Shown here in pieces: positions 25,061 to 37,539 of a stretch of DNA of 64,000 bases; the stretch's first letter is position 1, and each line of letters starts with the position of its first letter. Under the pieces are notes generated by a model. It was not told the DNA's origin, searched no databases, and worked only from the letters and a program-made list of their open reading frames with translations. The stretch lies in assembly GCF_014805625.2 (NCBI RefSeq), contig NW_023998426.1:1006350-1070349 (forward strand), given 5' to 3'. Made by a program: the position numbers and the translations under genes. Source of the stretch: Glossina fuscipes (lineage: Eukaryota > Arthropoda > Insecta > Diptera > Glossinidae).

Positions 25061-26332
25061 GAAAATCTTTAACCCCCACTTCTTCATGAAACGAAGAGAG
25101 CTGGCCTAGCTTTTTCAACCACAGTTTGCACGTGTAGTAGTAGGTACGACCCGAGGACTCCAAATTTAAGCCATTAATGTACTTACACTTACTGAAAGAC
25201 ATATACTTACGAGTATACAAATAGACTCGTAATCTATTTGTGCCTTTAAAAAGTATTTCATAACAATATCACATACTTTTAATTAGATAATTAAAGCAAT
25301 ATTTTTGTCTCATTTTTATTATACGACTATTTAACACGTTATCAAATTGCAAATTATTTCATTGGAATTGTAATCAAAAAAAAATAAATAAATAAATAAA
25401 TAAAAAAATAAATAAAAAAACTCTGATTATCTACGTTGCGAACGTTAACTAATTTTTTCCAGATTGCTTATATTACCAACAAGACGTAGACATTTATTCG
25501 ACACTACGATAACTTGATGTTTTATTTTTATATAAAATTGTAGCGAACAGCAACCGTATGTCTGGCAAGTTTTTTTCTTTTCTTTTTTTTCCTTTACAAA
25601 AAGCCATAAGATACAAAGTTTCTTTGCCTCATGAAAGCATGAAAAATGAGCTCTCATATCTAAAATCTGTTGAAATGGTAAAGGGTTTAAAGGAAACTTT
25701 TTCAAGATTTAAATTTATTCGCTAATATTGTTTTAAGAGAAATATCAAGGCAAAGAGGGAGTAAAAGGCAATGTCGAATATAAAATTTATAGTCAGTTGC
25801 TTCGTGCTGCCTTGTTCTCTAACACAAAAAACTATTAAATATAGCAGATTTTCAGATAAATCACTTCTACGATATACGAGACTTTCTATTTCACTCTAAA
25901 ATATCTGTTAGAGTATTATCGACAAGGGAAAGGAATGCAATTAATTTCACACTGAAGTTAAGAAACTTTTTTCTGTGATCACTTAAGCATCGCTAAAGGC
26001 AGGTAGATCTCCATCCTCGCTCGGTAAATTGCCACAATAGAGCAGACACTTTACTCCTATTCATGAAAGTGAAATGGATTTTGTGGGGCCAAATTTTTCA
26101 TGTATAAGCTGCGCTACCAGTTCGAAGAACAAAAGCATTTCGATTACCTTGCCCAATATGTCAGCAAATCGGGCTCGTTCCTATCATACTTGACTAATCT
26201 TTTAACTTAACTTAAGCGCTGGAATCACGTTACGATTTCGTCGCATTTTTTTTCTGTTCCCCATGCTCTGCGACCGATCTATCCACAAGCCCTACGCGAC
26301 TTTGCTTGGTACAATTATTCATATGACGACGA
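25061..26332. other. Intergenic DNA
   Basis: (AAAT)n at 25378-25421; otherwise no feature recognised. Confidence 0.45.
25378..25421 (+). repeat. (AAAT)n microsatellite
   Basis: AAATAAATAAATAAATAAAT with A-rich interruptions. Confidence 0.9.
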
Positions 26333-26567
26333 GAAGCGGTTAAAAAGTAATCTGATCCGAACCATTTTCATTAGTGCTCGTCCTTGAAGCAAAACACATC
26401 CGTGTACCAAATTTCTTTAAACACACGGATCGACGAAGCTGGAATCGTTTCGGAAAGTGATTCTGACTCGTTGAGTACAATAATAATAAGTTGACTCTAC
26501 GCCAAATCTTTCTTCCGCTCAAAATCTAAAATTTAATTCTTGGACCACAAGTGACGTGGGGTATAAT
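26333..26567 (-). mobile_element. H1 element, partial
   Basis: TAATCTGATCCGAACCATTT, TCCGTGTACCAAATTTCTTT and the terminal TGGACCACAAGTGACGTGGGGTATAAT (about 26,541-26,567). The AACAAGT end is absent. Confidence 0.62.
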
Positions 26568-26999
26568 GATTACAGGAAGAGTGAAGTTTTAAGCGAACCG
26601 ACAAATCTATTTTTCAAGCAACTATATGAGCCAAACGTTGTAGCTTAGAGATGGAATCAAAATTTCTTGACGAAAGCTATTGAACATATATTTAAGTAAT
26701 AAGCAACGAATTGTTTTTGAAAAGATATTTTAAAATGACAACAAAAAAGCCATTCCTGCCACGCATTTTTAATTCAAGCTCTCTGCGATGAACGGCTTAG
26801 CTGACGCATATGTGAAACTATAAGGACAATTGATTAATCTATGTATAGCTAGAGAAATGCCCAGGGATCTGTGGAATTATTGTTTTTTGTGTGTGTGTTT
26901 AGGCAATCTTATCGAAAATCCCTTACCTATCTCACCAGATTTCAGGAATATATTTCAAAAAATAATATTTTTTAGTGAACATGGAGCGATTTTTCAAAT

Positions 27000-27250
27000 A
27001 AATTAAGAAAAACCTGAGATCGGCTTACTTTATACCAATACAGAAGATGATTCTGAATAGATCTAACCTTATCCGCCTTGTGTTCAATCGCCTGGCCGTC
27101 ATTTCTGAGATATTTTTATGAAATTTTCGAAACACTGTCGTGTGTGATTGATCCAATCGGACCACTTTTTCGACCACTTCTCATGCATCGCCTTATTTTG
27201 AAAAACTATTCCATTAATAGCTGTGGGATAACTTACGATATTAAATCGAT
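27000..27250 (+). mobile_element. H1 element, partial
   Basis: GATTCTGAATAGATC, TTCAATCGCCTGGCCGTCAT, ATCCAATCGGACCACTTTTT and CTCATGCATCGCCTTATTTT. Both ends are missing. Confidence 0.6.
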
Positions 27251-27998
27251 ACTTAACGAATAGAAAATCCTATTAGGAAGACGAATCGTATAGTAAAAAA
27301 AATAGAAAGTTTACGATAATCTTTTAGTGAATTCCTGCACAAATGTCAAACATGACGCGTTTATAACATTTTTTATATAAAATGTGTTTACAAATTATGT
27401 ATACCAACAACATTATTAGGTAAGAAATTGGAAACCATAAATATGAACTTTAACATAGAACCGGTTGACTATTAATGGCTTGAGAAGATTCGCCTCTTCA
27501 TCTACACTAGCCGTTGGAAGATCGCGAATCTTAAAGCGTTAAATAGGAGAAGGCAGTAGGGTCACATTAGAATCATAAGAAGGTTATAGAGAGGTCACAA
27601 ATGCAATGAATTTCATTTCATAAAGTCTTCTGTTAAAAAAACAAAAAAAGAAGTTTGGTGCAACGCATTATCAAGTCTTCGATAAGAATAAATAATATTG
27701 AGGAAAGATAAAGATTAACCTGCTGCAGATAATGGTCACAACAATTTTGTGCTTTTATTACACACTTTGCTAATCATCATAAGTATTACTTAGAAAGATA
27801 CGAATGCGAAGGAAAATATTTGCAACGCGCAGGCCTTGAATCATTCTCATCGTTGAGGTCTACTTTTGGCTCAACGAATTCGTTAACATTATTGGTCGAA
27901 TTGTCGAATTTAGTTAAGCTAATAACATAAAGTCCTACACAAAATGGCAACGTAATCCAAGTTTATTTTTGCCGCGCAATTCTTGTTAGAGTTCGTAG

Positions 27999-28260
27999 TT
28001 ATACCCTACACTATCTGTGGATTTTGTGCCGATGTATTTAACGAAAAAAAGGACTTGAGATAATCCCACCAGCATCTTTGGAATATTTCTCTGAATCGAT
28101 TTAAACTTTTGCGACCGTCTGTCCGTCTTGTTTGCTTGTGTTTGCAATTTTTGAATTATTTTGGTAAAACGTGCTATATAGTCACGTGTTTCGGGCCAAG
28201 GATTTTTCGATTATTTGCCAAATAAAGCCAGAATAAGGTTGGGGTGGCGTGCAGGAGAGT
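27999..28260 (+). mobile_element. H1 element, degraded
   Basis: TATACCCTACACTATCTGTG, GATTTTGTGCCGATGTATTT, GAATCGATTTAAACTTTTGC, GACCGTCTGTCCGTCTTG and GTGTTTCGGGCCAAGGAT. Confidence 0.58.
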
Positions 28261-28874
28261 TAAATGCGGAGCTGCGTCCCACTATAATCCTTTCCTTAGT
28301 TTTCTATCTACAAGAAAAAAATTCAAAAATTCTTGAAATTTTTGTCAACATCTAAGTGAAGACCCTAGATCTTATTAACATATTTTTTTAGTTTTCGCAA
28401 ATGTTTATGAATAACCGGCTATAAAATCGGATAAATGAAAGCGATCAAAAAAATTCGACTCTCTACGACTGTTATAGGATAAATTTGAAGTGAATCGATT
28501 AAGAAGCGAAAGCGTTACCCACCAATTCGGAAATCAAAGGTTCGAGAACAATAGGGTGACAGTTTTAACTGCAATAGAATTTGAATAACATTTTGAGTTT
28601 TTTTTTTTTTAATCTGAAAATCGTTCTTTTTTAGTCTACGTTCTGCTCTAGTCTTCAGGACCATAGCAGAGGCATTTATTAGACATATTTAAGCGCTACA
28701 AATTCTCTTAAGTCGATATGCTGGTGAATTTCATTCTCAAAAATCGAACTAGGCTTCTCGAATTTGCCTTTTAAGCTAAATCACTCTTCCCACGATTAAA
28801 CCTTATCTAGGGAATTATTTGATAGGTTATGTAAAAACTTTATAAGGTGATATTAGCATTTGCTTGAAATGCTT

Positions 28875-29135
28875 TTTGGGACAAGAGCATACCAGTCAAC
28901 CAATTGAAAATCACTCTCTGATTCGATCTAAGCTTGTCTGTCTGTCTTGTTTTCTGGTCTTGTCAGCCTATGGGACGCAATTTTTAAGATATTTTGATAC
29001 AAGTTTTGTGTACACCGTTGCCCATTGCATTAACGATGCGAGCTAATGAAAACTATTTGTAGCGGACTACCTTTTCAATCCTCTAACATGTAATGCCTGA
29101 TTTTGAAAAATAATTATATGAATGATTGTACCATG
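28875..29135 (+). mobile_element. H1 element, partial
   Basis: TCGATCTAAGCTTGTCTGTC, CGCAATTTTTAAGATATTTT and TTTTGAAAAATAATTATATG correspond to the H1 body; ends are gone. Confidence 0.55.
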
Positions 29136-30381
29136 GATTAAGGTATGTTATATACTATAGTGTTATTACTTGTGTACCTTTTTCCATGTTACACACGTAA
29201 CTGTTGATTCTTCACATGCAGTAGATTAAAGTAGAATATATTTGTGCAGTGCATTTCACTTCAATCTATGGGTGAAACGTATGTATTTTATAATTATTCT
29301 GTTTTCAAGTAAAACAATTTATTTAATTAATTTTTACGCTTTGTTTAAAAAAAATAAATGTATCGTATTTTCTTCTTTTTTTTTTTTTCTCTTTGTGTTA
29401 ACATCTTTATAAAAATGCACTTAAACAAACATTGCCAGTATGTGAGTGTGCGTTTGTACATCTGTCTGTATATATGTGCTTATAGAATAAAAACATTTTA
29501 ACAAGTGCACTAAAGTAAGATATATAATATAGTATAAAATATAGACACATATATACATACGCATACTACATATAATTGTTGTTGTTGCATTTTTTTATTT
29601 TTTTTAATTTTTTTTTTTCTCTCTTTTGTTTTTGCTAATACGAGGCTACTTTTCTGTGTTTCTGTGTTTACATTTTCAGTTTATATTCGTTCGTAATTTA
29701 ATGTCTCTTAATGCACATTGAACGCACAAATGAAAAAAAAAAAAAAAAAAAACACAAAAAAGAAACACATGGAGCTATGCAAAAATCAAATTTTCAAAAT
29801 GTAAACGACATGACGCACTTATGTCTGTGCAAAAACTGTGATTTTAAGCAACTCTCCCCCGTAAATGGATGACAGATGTATACATACACATATGCATGCG
29901 ATAATTTTCTTCTTTCCCTTTTACTTAGAGCTTGCGAGTAACTTTTCGGAATATTCTTCTACATGAATGAAAAGTTTTTTGTCAACATTTTATAAACCGA
30001 ATATAATACATTTACACAACTTTCAAATGGCTACAGAAAAGTACAAGAAATTTTCTGAATTACATTACTGCTTATATCTTGAAATTTGTAAAGAAGTTAC
30101 TTTTATAAGACATTTTTTGAACCTCACCACCCTCATATATTCGGTCATTTCGGAATTAAGTCATGCTATCTTTGTAAAATTTTTTGGATGCATTAATAAA
30201 TGCCTCAATAACTTCGCGAAGAAAAACAAACAAGTAGGTCGTGAAAACCGATAATAGATCTCTATGCGGAAAGCCAATAAAAGATCTCTTAAGCGGCATG
30301 GAGTTTCTATCGGCAATAAACAGGCAAAACCTTTGGAGCGGTAAAACACAAAAAATGGAGCGTTCAATTTATTGAATTTTC
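29136..30381. other. Transposon-poor non-coding block
   Basis: AT-rich with poly-T, poly-A (about 29,733-29,752) and many TACATA/TATGTA motifs. A 95-codon frame at 29967-30254 is unrecognised. Confidence 0.45.
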
Positions 30382-31240
30382 AACAAGTAAGAATGCTACT
30401 GTCGGGCAAGGCTGATCATTACATACCCTATATCGCTTCGCTTAATTCCTAATACACTAAAAGTTATACTTTATTTTCATGAAAATGCATGATTTTTTCA
30501 TGAAAGCCCTCAGCTTGAAGGATATTAAAACGTCGACGTGATCTCAATTTAACAAACTTAATTTTGACTTACTCGTCAAAGATTTTATTATTTTCCAATT
30601 CCTTCCCTGATAACAAACCACAAGTTAGAGCTTTGTCGCCACAGAAGGGTTTGCTTTCATGAGGGCACATATATAGAGCACAATTTAAAAAATTGATCTG
30701 CTTGGTCCAAATTCCCTGCGATAGATTTAGTAACGACAAATTTTCGATATAACATATTAAACATTAGACCCTTTTTTTACATAAAAAGCCTTATTTTCCA
30801 TTGAAACCCTTATATGATTTGAGATACAAAAAATCGATCCACGTGATCCATATACGGTAAGATTAATTCAGATTTTCATCAAGAAGTATTGAAAGTTAGA
30901 CCTTTTTACCTGATCAAGGTTTAGTTTCCCTAGAGACTGTTATATCACGAGGGGTGATTACAAAGCAAACTAGGGCCTTATATATGGAGTGGTCGATAAA
31001 AATCAATTTCAATAGCGTTCGCCGTTGGACAAAAACACTTCAGTGTACCAAATTTTATCTAATGACTTTCATGCGCTCGGTAGTAGGTGTATATGAAATG
31101 CGGAAAACAAGAAGTGAACTATCGCCAGAGTCTAAGATCTATGCAAGAAGTAATTGTTACCTACTTCTGAAAATAGTTTCGGTCAATTACACTTGCAGTA
31201 AGCCATAAATCTGATTGTTAGCCTTCATAACCACAGCACA
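30382..31240 (-). mobile_element. H1 element with an internal degenerate tandem array
   Basis: Left end CAACAAGTAAGAATGCTACT, GTCGGGCAAGGCTGATC and ACATACCCTATA. The H1 body (ATTTCAATAGCGTTCGCCGT and GTGTACCAAATTTTATC) appears only from about 30,985. Between them, about 30,495-30,945 holds 3-4 diverged units with recurring TTTCATGAAAGCCCT, TTTCATGAGGGC, TTTCCATTGAAACCC and TTTCCCTAGAGAC at about 30,497, 30,654, 30,796 and 30,926, a period of about 130-157 bp. Central tandem repeats of this size are known in DINE-type elements. Confidence 0.6.
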
Positions 31241-31244
31241 TTCG

Positions 31245-31702
31245 TTGTACCCTATACCGCGGTACAACGGTGTATTAAGTTTGTGCAACACCTAGAACGA
31301 CTTGAGATGGACTCAGCTTTAATTGTACCGATCAATTCAGAATCACTTTCTGTAAGCTTGTCTGTCCGTCTGTCTTTCTGGTTTGGTTGTGTTCGATCTA
31401 CAGGCTAAAATTTTTGAGACCTTTCGATGAAACATGGGACACTGACGTGTTTTGCCTCAAACACGAAAGCTATTGAAAATGATTCGGGTCGGATCACTTT
31501 TGTGACCAGTTCTCATGTTATGGCTTTTTTTTCTTTAAATATGACCAATCACTCGGGTAATGTCCGTATTCGTGTAACACAAACTGCTTTCCAGAAAGAA
31601 GTGAGGCAAGAGATAGGGAGGTGGTGACCATAACTTTATTTGGAAAAGTCGTTACATAAATAATTGTATGGTATTGTAGAGGGTTTGATGCTGGGTCGTG
31701 GC
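31245..31702 (+). mobile_element. H1 element, nearly full length
   Basis: Starts with the hairpin TACCCTATACCGCGGTAC, then GTATTAAGTTTGTGCAACACC, ACTTGAGATGGACTCA, GTACCGATCAATTCAGAATC, TGTCTGTCCGTCTGTCTTTC, GATCTACAGGCTAAAATTTT and AATGATTCGGGTCGGATCAC, ending in GTATTGTAGAGGG near 31,685 and a GGGTCGTGGCCC stem. Contains a 66-codon chance frame. Confidence 0.72.
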
Positions 31703-32879
31703 CCACAAGAGTGCGTTTACTTGTTTTTGAAATTGATTTCTGTTGTTTATGCTGGCTTTAATGTAATGAGTATTAAGGAGTTCAGAAACAATCTGCCAAA
31801 CTTGGTTAACCAGTTCCTCCATACCAGATTGGGGATCGCTCATGTTTCCACTTATTGAAAAGGGCATGACCGCTTTAGTGTATTCTTATCGTCAAATACT
31901 TTTACATGCATAACAAGGATAACCTATTATTCTCATCTTTGCTTTTGATATCAATCTTCAATCTTGTATGTTGTTAAACAGAAAAGAAATGTTTCTTTTC
32001 AGAATACATTAGCATTTTAATCTGAATAGAAAGTAAGGCGTATATATATATATATATATATAATAATATAATGTAAGCGTGTAAGTAAATAAGTAAATAA
32101 GTAATGTGAGTATTAACCGTAGAAACATTATCAGACCAATTATTGTATATTAAAAAAAAAAAACAACAACAAAAATATGACAGAAACGCAAAAAGCAAAC
32201 TAAATATAATTATAGAAGAATATTTATGAAAAAAATAAAAAACATTCATTCATTCATACATTCATATACACATATGAAGAAGATAAAAGATAATATATTT
32301 ACTTTTATATTCAAAAGTTGCTTTGATTTTTGCAAGGAAGTTCAGAGAGAAAGAGTCAAGAGTCTTCTTTCTTTCTTTCTTTCTTTCTTTCTTAATTTCC
32401 ATATTCAAGTATATTCGACGCATGTGTTTCCATGAATATTAGCATAGATTCAAATTTTTTTTACACAAAAACCAATTTATGCTGATTATTGTGACAACAG
32501 TGTGACGTCTATTCGTTCAGTCACGTATGTACTCGCATATGAATGAGATTTTCGATCGACGTTATAGACAACAAGGTTTGTGCAAATAAGGTGACTGAGC
32601 GACTAATAAAATTCAAATTGAAACAAACATAAAAAGTAATAAGAAAGAAACAAAAAAAAAAAAAGAGAAAAAACTTTTTCTCTTGAGACAAAAAATACTT
32701 AAAATTTTTAGTTAACATATACACGAGATTTACTAATAAAAGGAAAGAAAGCATGCATTACGTATAAGTAATGCTGATAAAGTGTTTTTTCACTCCACAC
32801 GCACTGAATGCGAAAAAGTAGGGAATTGCTCGTTTCTTAGACTCGATATAATATAGAAGTTTTTGTCGCAGTTGCGTTA
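31703..32879. other. Transposon-poor non-coding block before the RpS15 pseudogene
   Basis: AT and CTTT microsatellites and A/T runs. No exon recognised. Confidence 0.45.
32363..32393 (+). repeat. (CTTT)n microsatellite
   Basis: Seven CTTT units. Confidence 0.95.
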
Positions 32880-33276
32880 TCGAGAACGAAGAAATTGTTA
32901 AGAAGAAGCATCCCTTCAAGAAGTACACCTACCGTGGTGCCAACTCGGATTAGTTAGTAGATAGTAGTTCACCAATCAACAAGTTGCATTGATGCATAGC
33001 AATACTGGCCGTCGCTTCTCTAGTGACTTCAAAGGAAAACCAATGCCATTGATAAAGCAATTTCGTAAAGTCAGAAAAGAAGCTCCCCCCATGGAGAAAC
33101 CCGAAATTGTTACAACACATAGAAAACATATAATTATATGGCCTGAGATGACTTGCAACGATTGCCGTCAGTTTGAAATCAAACCAGAAATAATTGATCG
33201 TTCCATTGACATTTAAACCGGCGGTGAATCCGGTATTAATGCTACCCACAGTTCCCCGTGTATTCCATTGCACTAA
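32880..33276 (+). pseudogene. RpS15: Processed pseudogene of ribosomal protein S15 (RpS15)
   Basis: An intronless, decayed copy of most of the small-subunit protein S15 (uS19). In order it shows IVKKKHPFKKYTYRGANSD followed by an in-frame TAG, then MHSNTGRRFSSDFKGKPMPL, IKQFRKVRKEAPPMEKPEIV, THRKHIIIWPEMT, then QFEIKPEI, and after a frameshift GESGINATHSSPCIPLH with a stop at 33274-33276. This matches the RpS15 order through to the GATHSSRFIPLK-type C-terminus. A glycine-rich stretch between PEMT and the QFEIKPE segment is shortened or mutated. The N-terminal start codon is not recognisable. At least one stop and two frame changes make it non-functional. No poly(A) tail or target-site duplication could be seen, so retroposition is inferred from the lack of introns. 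Confidence 0.85.
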
Positions 33277-33462
33277 ACGGAGAGAGAGAAGCATTTTGAG
33301 TATTTATGTAAAAACATATTGATTGAGATAGCTAGAGTATCGCAAATAACGCGAACCTAAAGAGAGCTTTTCGTTTAATGTTCTTTGTGGCAACGCCTCG
33401 GTCGCAAGAATTAAAATAGGAAGCTACAATTTTGCATCAACGTTCCTTAACCGGTTAACTTG

Positions 33463-33528
33463 TTGACGTAAATGATGTCAACTATAGACATCCATTGAGT
33501 GTGCAGTTAGATGCACACGATGTCTATA
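33463..33528. repeat. Two adjacent hairpins
   Basis: GTTGAC/GTCAAC near 33,463-33,481. Then TATAGACATC (33483-33492) pairs with GATGTCTATA (33519-33528), and an inner GTGTGCA (33499-33505) pairs with TGCACAC (33512-33518), giving a 17-bp two-part stem with a 6-nt bulge and 6-nt loop. Confidence 0.6.
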
Positions 33529-35584
33529 ACAGTCTTACATTCTTATTCTCAAAAAAAAAAAAAGAAAAAAAAGAAGAGTGTTCTTGGAAGTCCTCACTGA
33601 TTTTAAAGTGATCGTCAACGAGCTTGCTAAGAGTCAAAGGTTAAAAAATGCCTATAATTTGTCTGCAGAGTTATCACGCAATAGGTAAGGAACTTTAGGC
33701 ATCGTATTAGTCGGCCGATCGGAACTAATTTTAGAGCAAGTGTAAGGATAGTCTTGACGAGTATCTGGATAAGAGTTTTTCGGAAACATCTCCCCGAGCT
33801 CGAAAAGTTATACATGAAAGTATGAAAAGATTCTCGAAATTAATTCAATTCCATTCCTAACGTGCATATATTCGAGAAGAAAATCGTTCATAGGTATTGA
33901 AATATAAGACGTCGCCTGTAACCATGTCTGTGAGGCACGAAAATTGAAATGAATTAAATTGACTCTGACATTAAGCATGTGCATCATCTTGTCCATTAAT
34001 GACTTTTCCGTAAAATTCTCGCTGCCTTGTGCATTTAAATACGAAACTGAAACTTTGTGCGAATAATTTTTTAAAGAATCATCCAATCCACTGTATCATG
34101 CCCAGAAGAACTGAATCAAATTAAAATAAGCGCAAAAGCCAGCCAGGGAAATTTGCTTTAATAATTTATGATTGATAAGATATATGAACCTAAAATTACA
34201 CGCACACACGCATACTTTCAAATAAATATTTTTACATTTTCATTACGAGAAGCTTTTATGTAGAAAAAGACCTGATAGGTAGATAACAATGCTCTCTGCT
34301 GTAATCGTAAAGAATAAATAAACGTTTGCCCTCACGACACAACAGTGAAATATGTTTTTTTATTTTTTTTTTTATATTATTGATCTGCCAGTTAATTAAA
34401 TGGAACTACTTTTGCTTCGTGCTTCTAGATAGCCTGCTAGATATTCGCATTCAATTTTAGAGCAGTTAGTTGTAAAGTGCATTGAACTCTGATTGAATTT
34501 TCTTTATTATTCATTTTCCATCTATTGGAAGCCTGCCTGACCAATCAATCTTTACGATACGATGACGTTTTTCAAAGAATGTAGAATAGACAGCAAGCGG
34601 ATGATCGCTGTAGGATACATTTACAAACTTTGTAACAAACATTCAACAAATAATTTCGATCCTTTCCTAACCTAAACTTAAGACTTACAGTCATTTGCTT
34701 TGACCATTCTTACGGAGACGTTTCCAGGCGATCACGATTCCAGGCGATCACTAGTATTTCTTTCGTAGCCTTTGTAACTTGATAATTTTATTTGATAACA
34801 AAATGCTTTTGGAAAATTCCAAAGGGGGCAGTCACAAGCTCTTACGACTAGTGGGTTGTCACAACCTTAGAACACTGTTGCTAGCCAACTAGTTGCTAGG
34901 CTAGAAAGTCTTTTTTTAATTATATATCAATAATATATAATTGTAAGCTAATAAAGTAAGTGAAGGTAGCAGTGGAGACTTTCCCTGAGCTGAATATCGC
35001 TTCTCTTAACCTCTCGCTACGTATTTAAGTACGTGGACATGACGGTTAGATACAACTGGATAAATAGTTTTAGCAGAATCATTACCACTCGGATCTTTGA
35101 AGTCTACTGTCACACCTCTGAAGGGCAGATGCAAATCACTTGACTAATACCGACTTTTCCGCAACAGCTGGAAGTGAAAAAAATCTTACAAATCTTCGTT
35201 TTGGTATAGCATTGAACTCAATTTACTCGCAAAGCGACATGGATCCTCTTAGCGGCTAGCGGGTAGGGATCGAAATCGTATGATCATATGACACATTTTC
35301 GAAGCTTTGCTTTGCAATACTTGAGGTAGCACTTAAGGTTGCCATCACCTTTTTCTTATGTTAAAACATTTCTTCTTCCCCTCCCTTTGTTTATATTTTT
35401 AGGCTTAGTCTACCATTGGTTGTACTTTATCGCTTAATATTTTAGCTAATTTTCACTTTTCTAATTTTTTAAACATTCTCAGCGGACTTTTAAAAATCAA
35501 GTAAAAATTCATTCTCTTTTTCAGGGCTTACGATAACGCTGCTATGATAACGCCAATGGTAATAAAGATTCAGTTACGAAGAAT
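33529..35584. other. Intergenic DNA
   Basis: Minus-strand frames at 33808-34086 (92 codons) and 33627-33815 lack recognisable domains. No repeat family identified except the small duplication at 34728. Confidence 0.4.
34728..34755 (+). repeat. 14-bp tandem duplication
   Basis: TTCCAGGCGATCAC occurs twice back to back with a short join (GTTTCCAGGCGATCACG / ATTCCAGGCGATCACT). Minor. Confidence 0.7.
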
Positions 35585-35645
35585 ACAGGCGTTCCTCGGT
35601 TAATTCGTACCGTGCTGTAGCGAAATTGCGTTATATGATGTTTTT
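35585..35645 (+). mobile_element. Candidate pogo/Tigger-like transposon terminus
   Basis: TA followed by CAGGCGTTCCTCGGTTAATT and CGTACCGTGCTGTAGCGAAATTGCG. Tigger/pogo elements insert at TA and often begin CAG..ttCCTCGnTTAnnnCGnA. No matching opposite end was found. Confidence 0.4.
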
Positions 35646-35814
35646 TTTTTGGTTTTCTTATTTAAACTAAAACATAATATAGAATACTATAAATGAAACT
35701 TAGATATGATATGCAATAAGGCAAGGCAAACTCTGCCGTGTTATACCGAAACCAAGTCTTAAGGTCTAAAATTTTATTATAGCTGAAATTTGGTACGAAA
35801 TAGACAAATAAGTA

Positions 35815-36112
35815 AACAAGTGAAAACGCGACAACACCACTGATCTGAACTGCATTACCATGCAGTTATTCATATAACGACTGTTCCAAGTCAAGCCTTG
35901 TACGAGCCTCCGAAAAATTTTCAATAGCATTCATCCGCCAAGTTATCAAATTTTAGAAAATTTTCTACTTGCAACTTGAACACAAGAAAACGAGACTAAC
36001 GGGTCGACAGATGTACGGCATAATAAGAGATGAGTCTCTATCTCAAGTCGTTCTGGTACACATGTGTGTGCTATGTAGCACACATCTGCATAAACTTATT
36101 ACAAGAGTATCA
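35815..36112 (-). mobile_element. H1 element, degraded
   Basis: AACAAGTGAAAACGCGACAA, TGCAGTTATTCATATAACG, TTTTCAATAGCATTCATCC, AATAAGAGATGAGTCTCTAT and CACATCTGCATAAACTTATT. Both hairpins have decayed. Confidence 0.6.
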
Positions 36113-36509
36113 TAATAATTATATAATACATAGAAATAGCGTATTACAATCAGATAATTAATTGTTATCATCACTCTCATCGCTCTCATCATCCCATCCA
36201 AAACAATCGGAAGAGCAAATTATTATTTACGATGCTTTTATCGAGCCATAAAATAAAACGCTATTTATAAAAAAAAAAGAAATATATATATATATGCATG
36301 TAATAATAAAACAATGTACTTATCAAGTAGCGTCAACAAGTGTTCAGTCGTGGTAGTAGACCGTCAGTTCCAAAGCATGTTAACGATAAAATGAAAAGCA
36401 ATAAGAAAATTGTAATCGGCTGCGGACCAACTTCTTTTTTTACCCATTAGAGTTATTCTAAAAAAGTTTCAAAAAAAAGGAATAAACTAAATATTCATAC
36501 TCTATAACG

Positions 36510-36785
36510 TTGGTTGGGCGTGGCTGCTTTTTTCTACGTTTATATCATAAAAATGGAAATTTATATCGTTTGCCTGGAGCATGTATCTCCATTCTATGCG
36601 ACAAGAATAATGTTTGTCAACGACATTACACAGACAATTAGAGATAGAGACAGACAGACGGACGGATGCTTAAATCGTTTGAGAGTTTCAAGGTAAAGAA
36701 TATATTCATATACATTTTATGCTGCTCCGAAGCTTACTTCTTCGGCGCTGGGTGTAATAAAAGCAAAGAGTAATCGAACAAACAT
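36510..36785 (-). mobile_element. H2 element, partial
   Basis: On the minus strand: ATTACACCCAGCGCCGAAG, TGAATATATTCTTTACCTTG, GATTTAAGCATCCGTCCGTC, then TGTCTGTCTC, and after about 150 bp GCAGCCACGCCCAACC. The (CCGT/CTGT) tract and the CCACGCCC block are the hallmarks shared with the 37540 copy. Confidence 0.55.
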
Positions 36786-37539
36786 TCAACGGAACACATA
36801 TTAAAAGCCGTGTTTTATATCGGTTGTTAACTAATCTAACCTTCAGTTAGAGGACAATTGTATACAATTTTCAGTTAATGATAATAGGTTTCTGCTTAGT
36901 TCATTTAACAATGGGATATTTCTGCTTACCATCTCTCTGTCTCTCTCTCTCTCTCTACGTATATAATTTGCTGTTTTGTGGTTTCTTCCTCAAGCCTTTG
37001 ATATTATTCTACTCAACTCAAATTTCAATTGTTGACTGTGACATTTTCATTTATCATTTGTATGCTAACATATCGTAGTTTTGAAAACTCTCCATACAAA
37101 TGGAGTTCATGTGTCTCGCTCATAATGAGTTTAATTAAAACATTCAACGGTTGAAGTACTTTTCCGAATTAGTATAAAATTTTAAATTGCTCTTAACCTC
37201 AAACAGAACCCTGGCCATTAAATAGTGTAGAATATTTAAAAAAATTATATACGGCTTTGATCGAATCTTTTTGACTCGTTATCTTCAGTTCGTCGAAAGT
37301 GCGCCCATAAAATATTCATGTGGATCTGTGGATTCATTTACTGTCACTTTGTGAGGTATAAGCAAAACGCACAATATTTTTTTTTTGTCTTGAAGAAAGT
37401 AGATTCTCTCGGTTTATTCTACACTGTAAGCAGGAGCTTGCAATGTTTAAGCCGCGTTTAAAGCGATCTCTTCATTTTTAAGGCCAAAAGAATATTTGCC
37501 TTGGAAATTAAACAAGCACCCAGACCGAGTGGCCCAACA

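Noticed and set aside
28485..28580. Another SINE copy
   Set aside because: A GGTTCGAGAAC box B-like motif is present, but neither the body nor the (AAT)n tail can be aligned.
31427..31858. Open frames at 31427-31858 as genes
   Set aside because: They lie inside and beside an H1 repeat; the same amino-acid-like strings appear by translation of other H1 copies.
32950..33294. 114-codon minus-strand frame as a gene
   Set aside because: It is the antisense of the RpS15 pseudogene.
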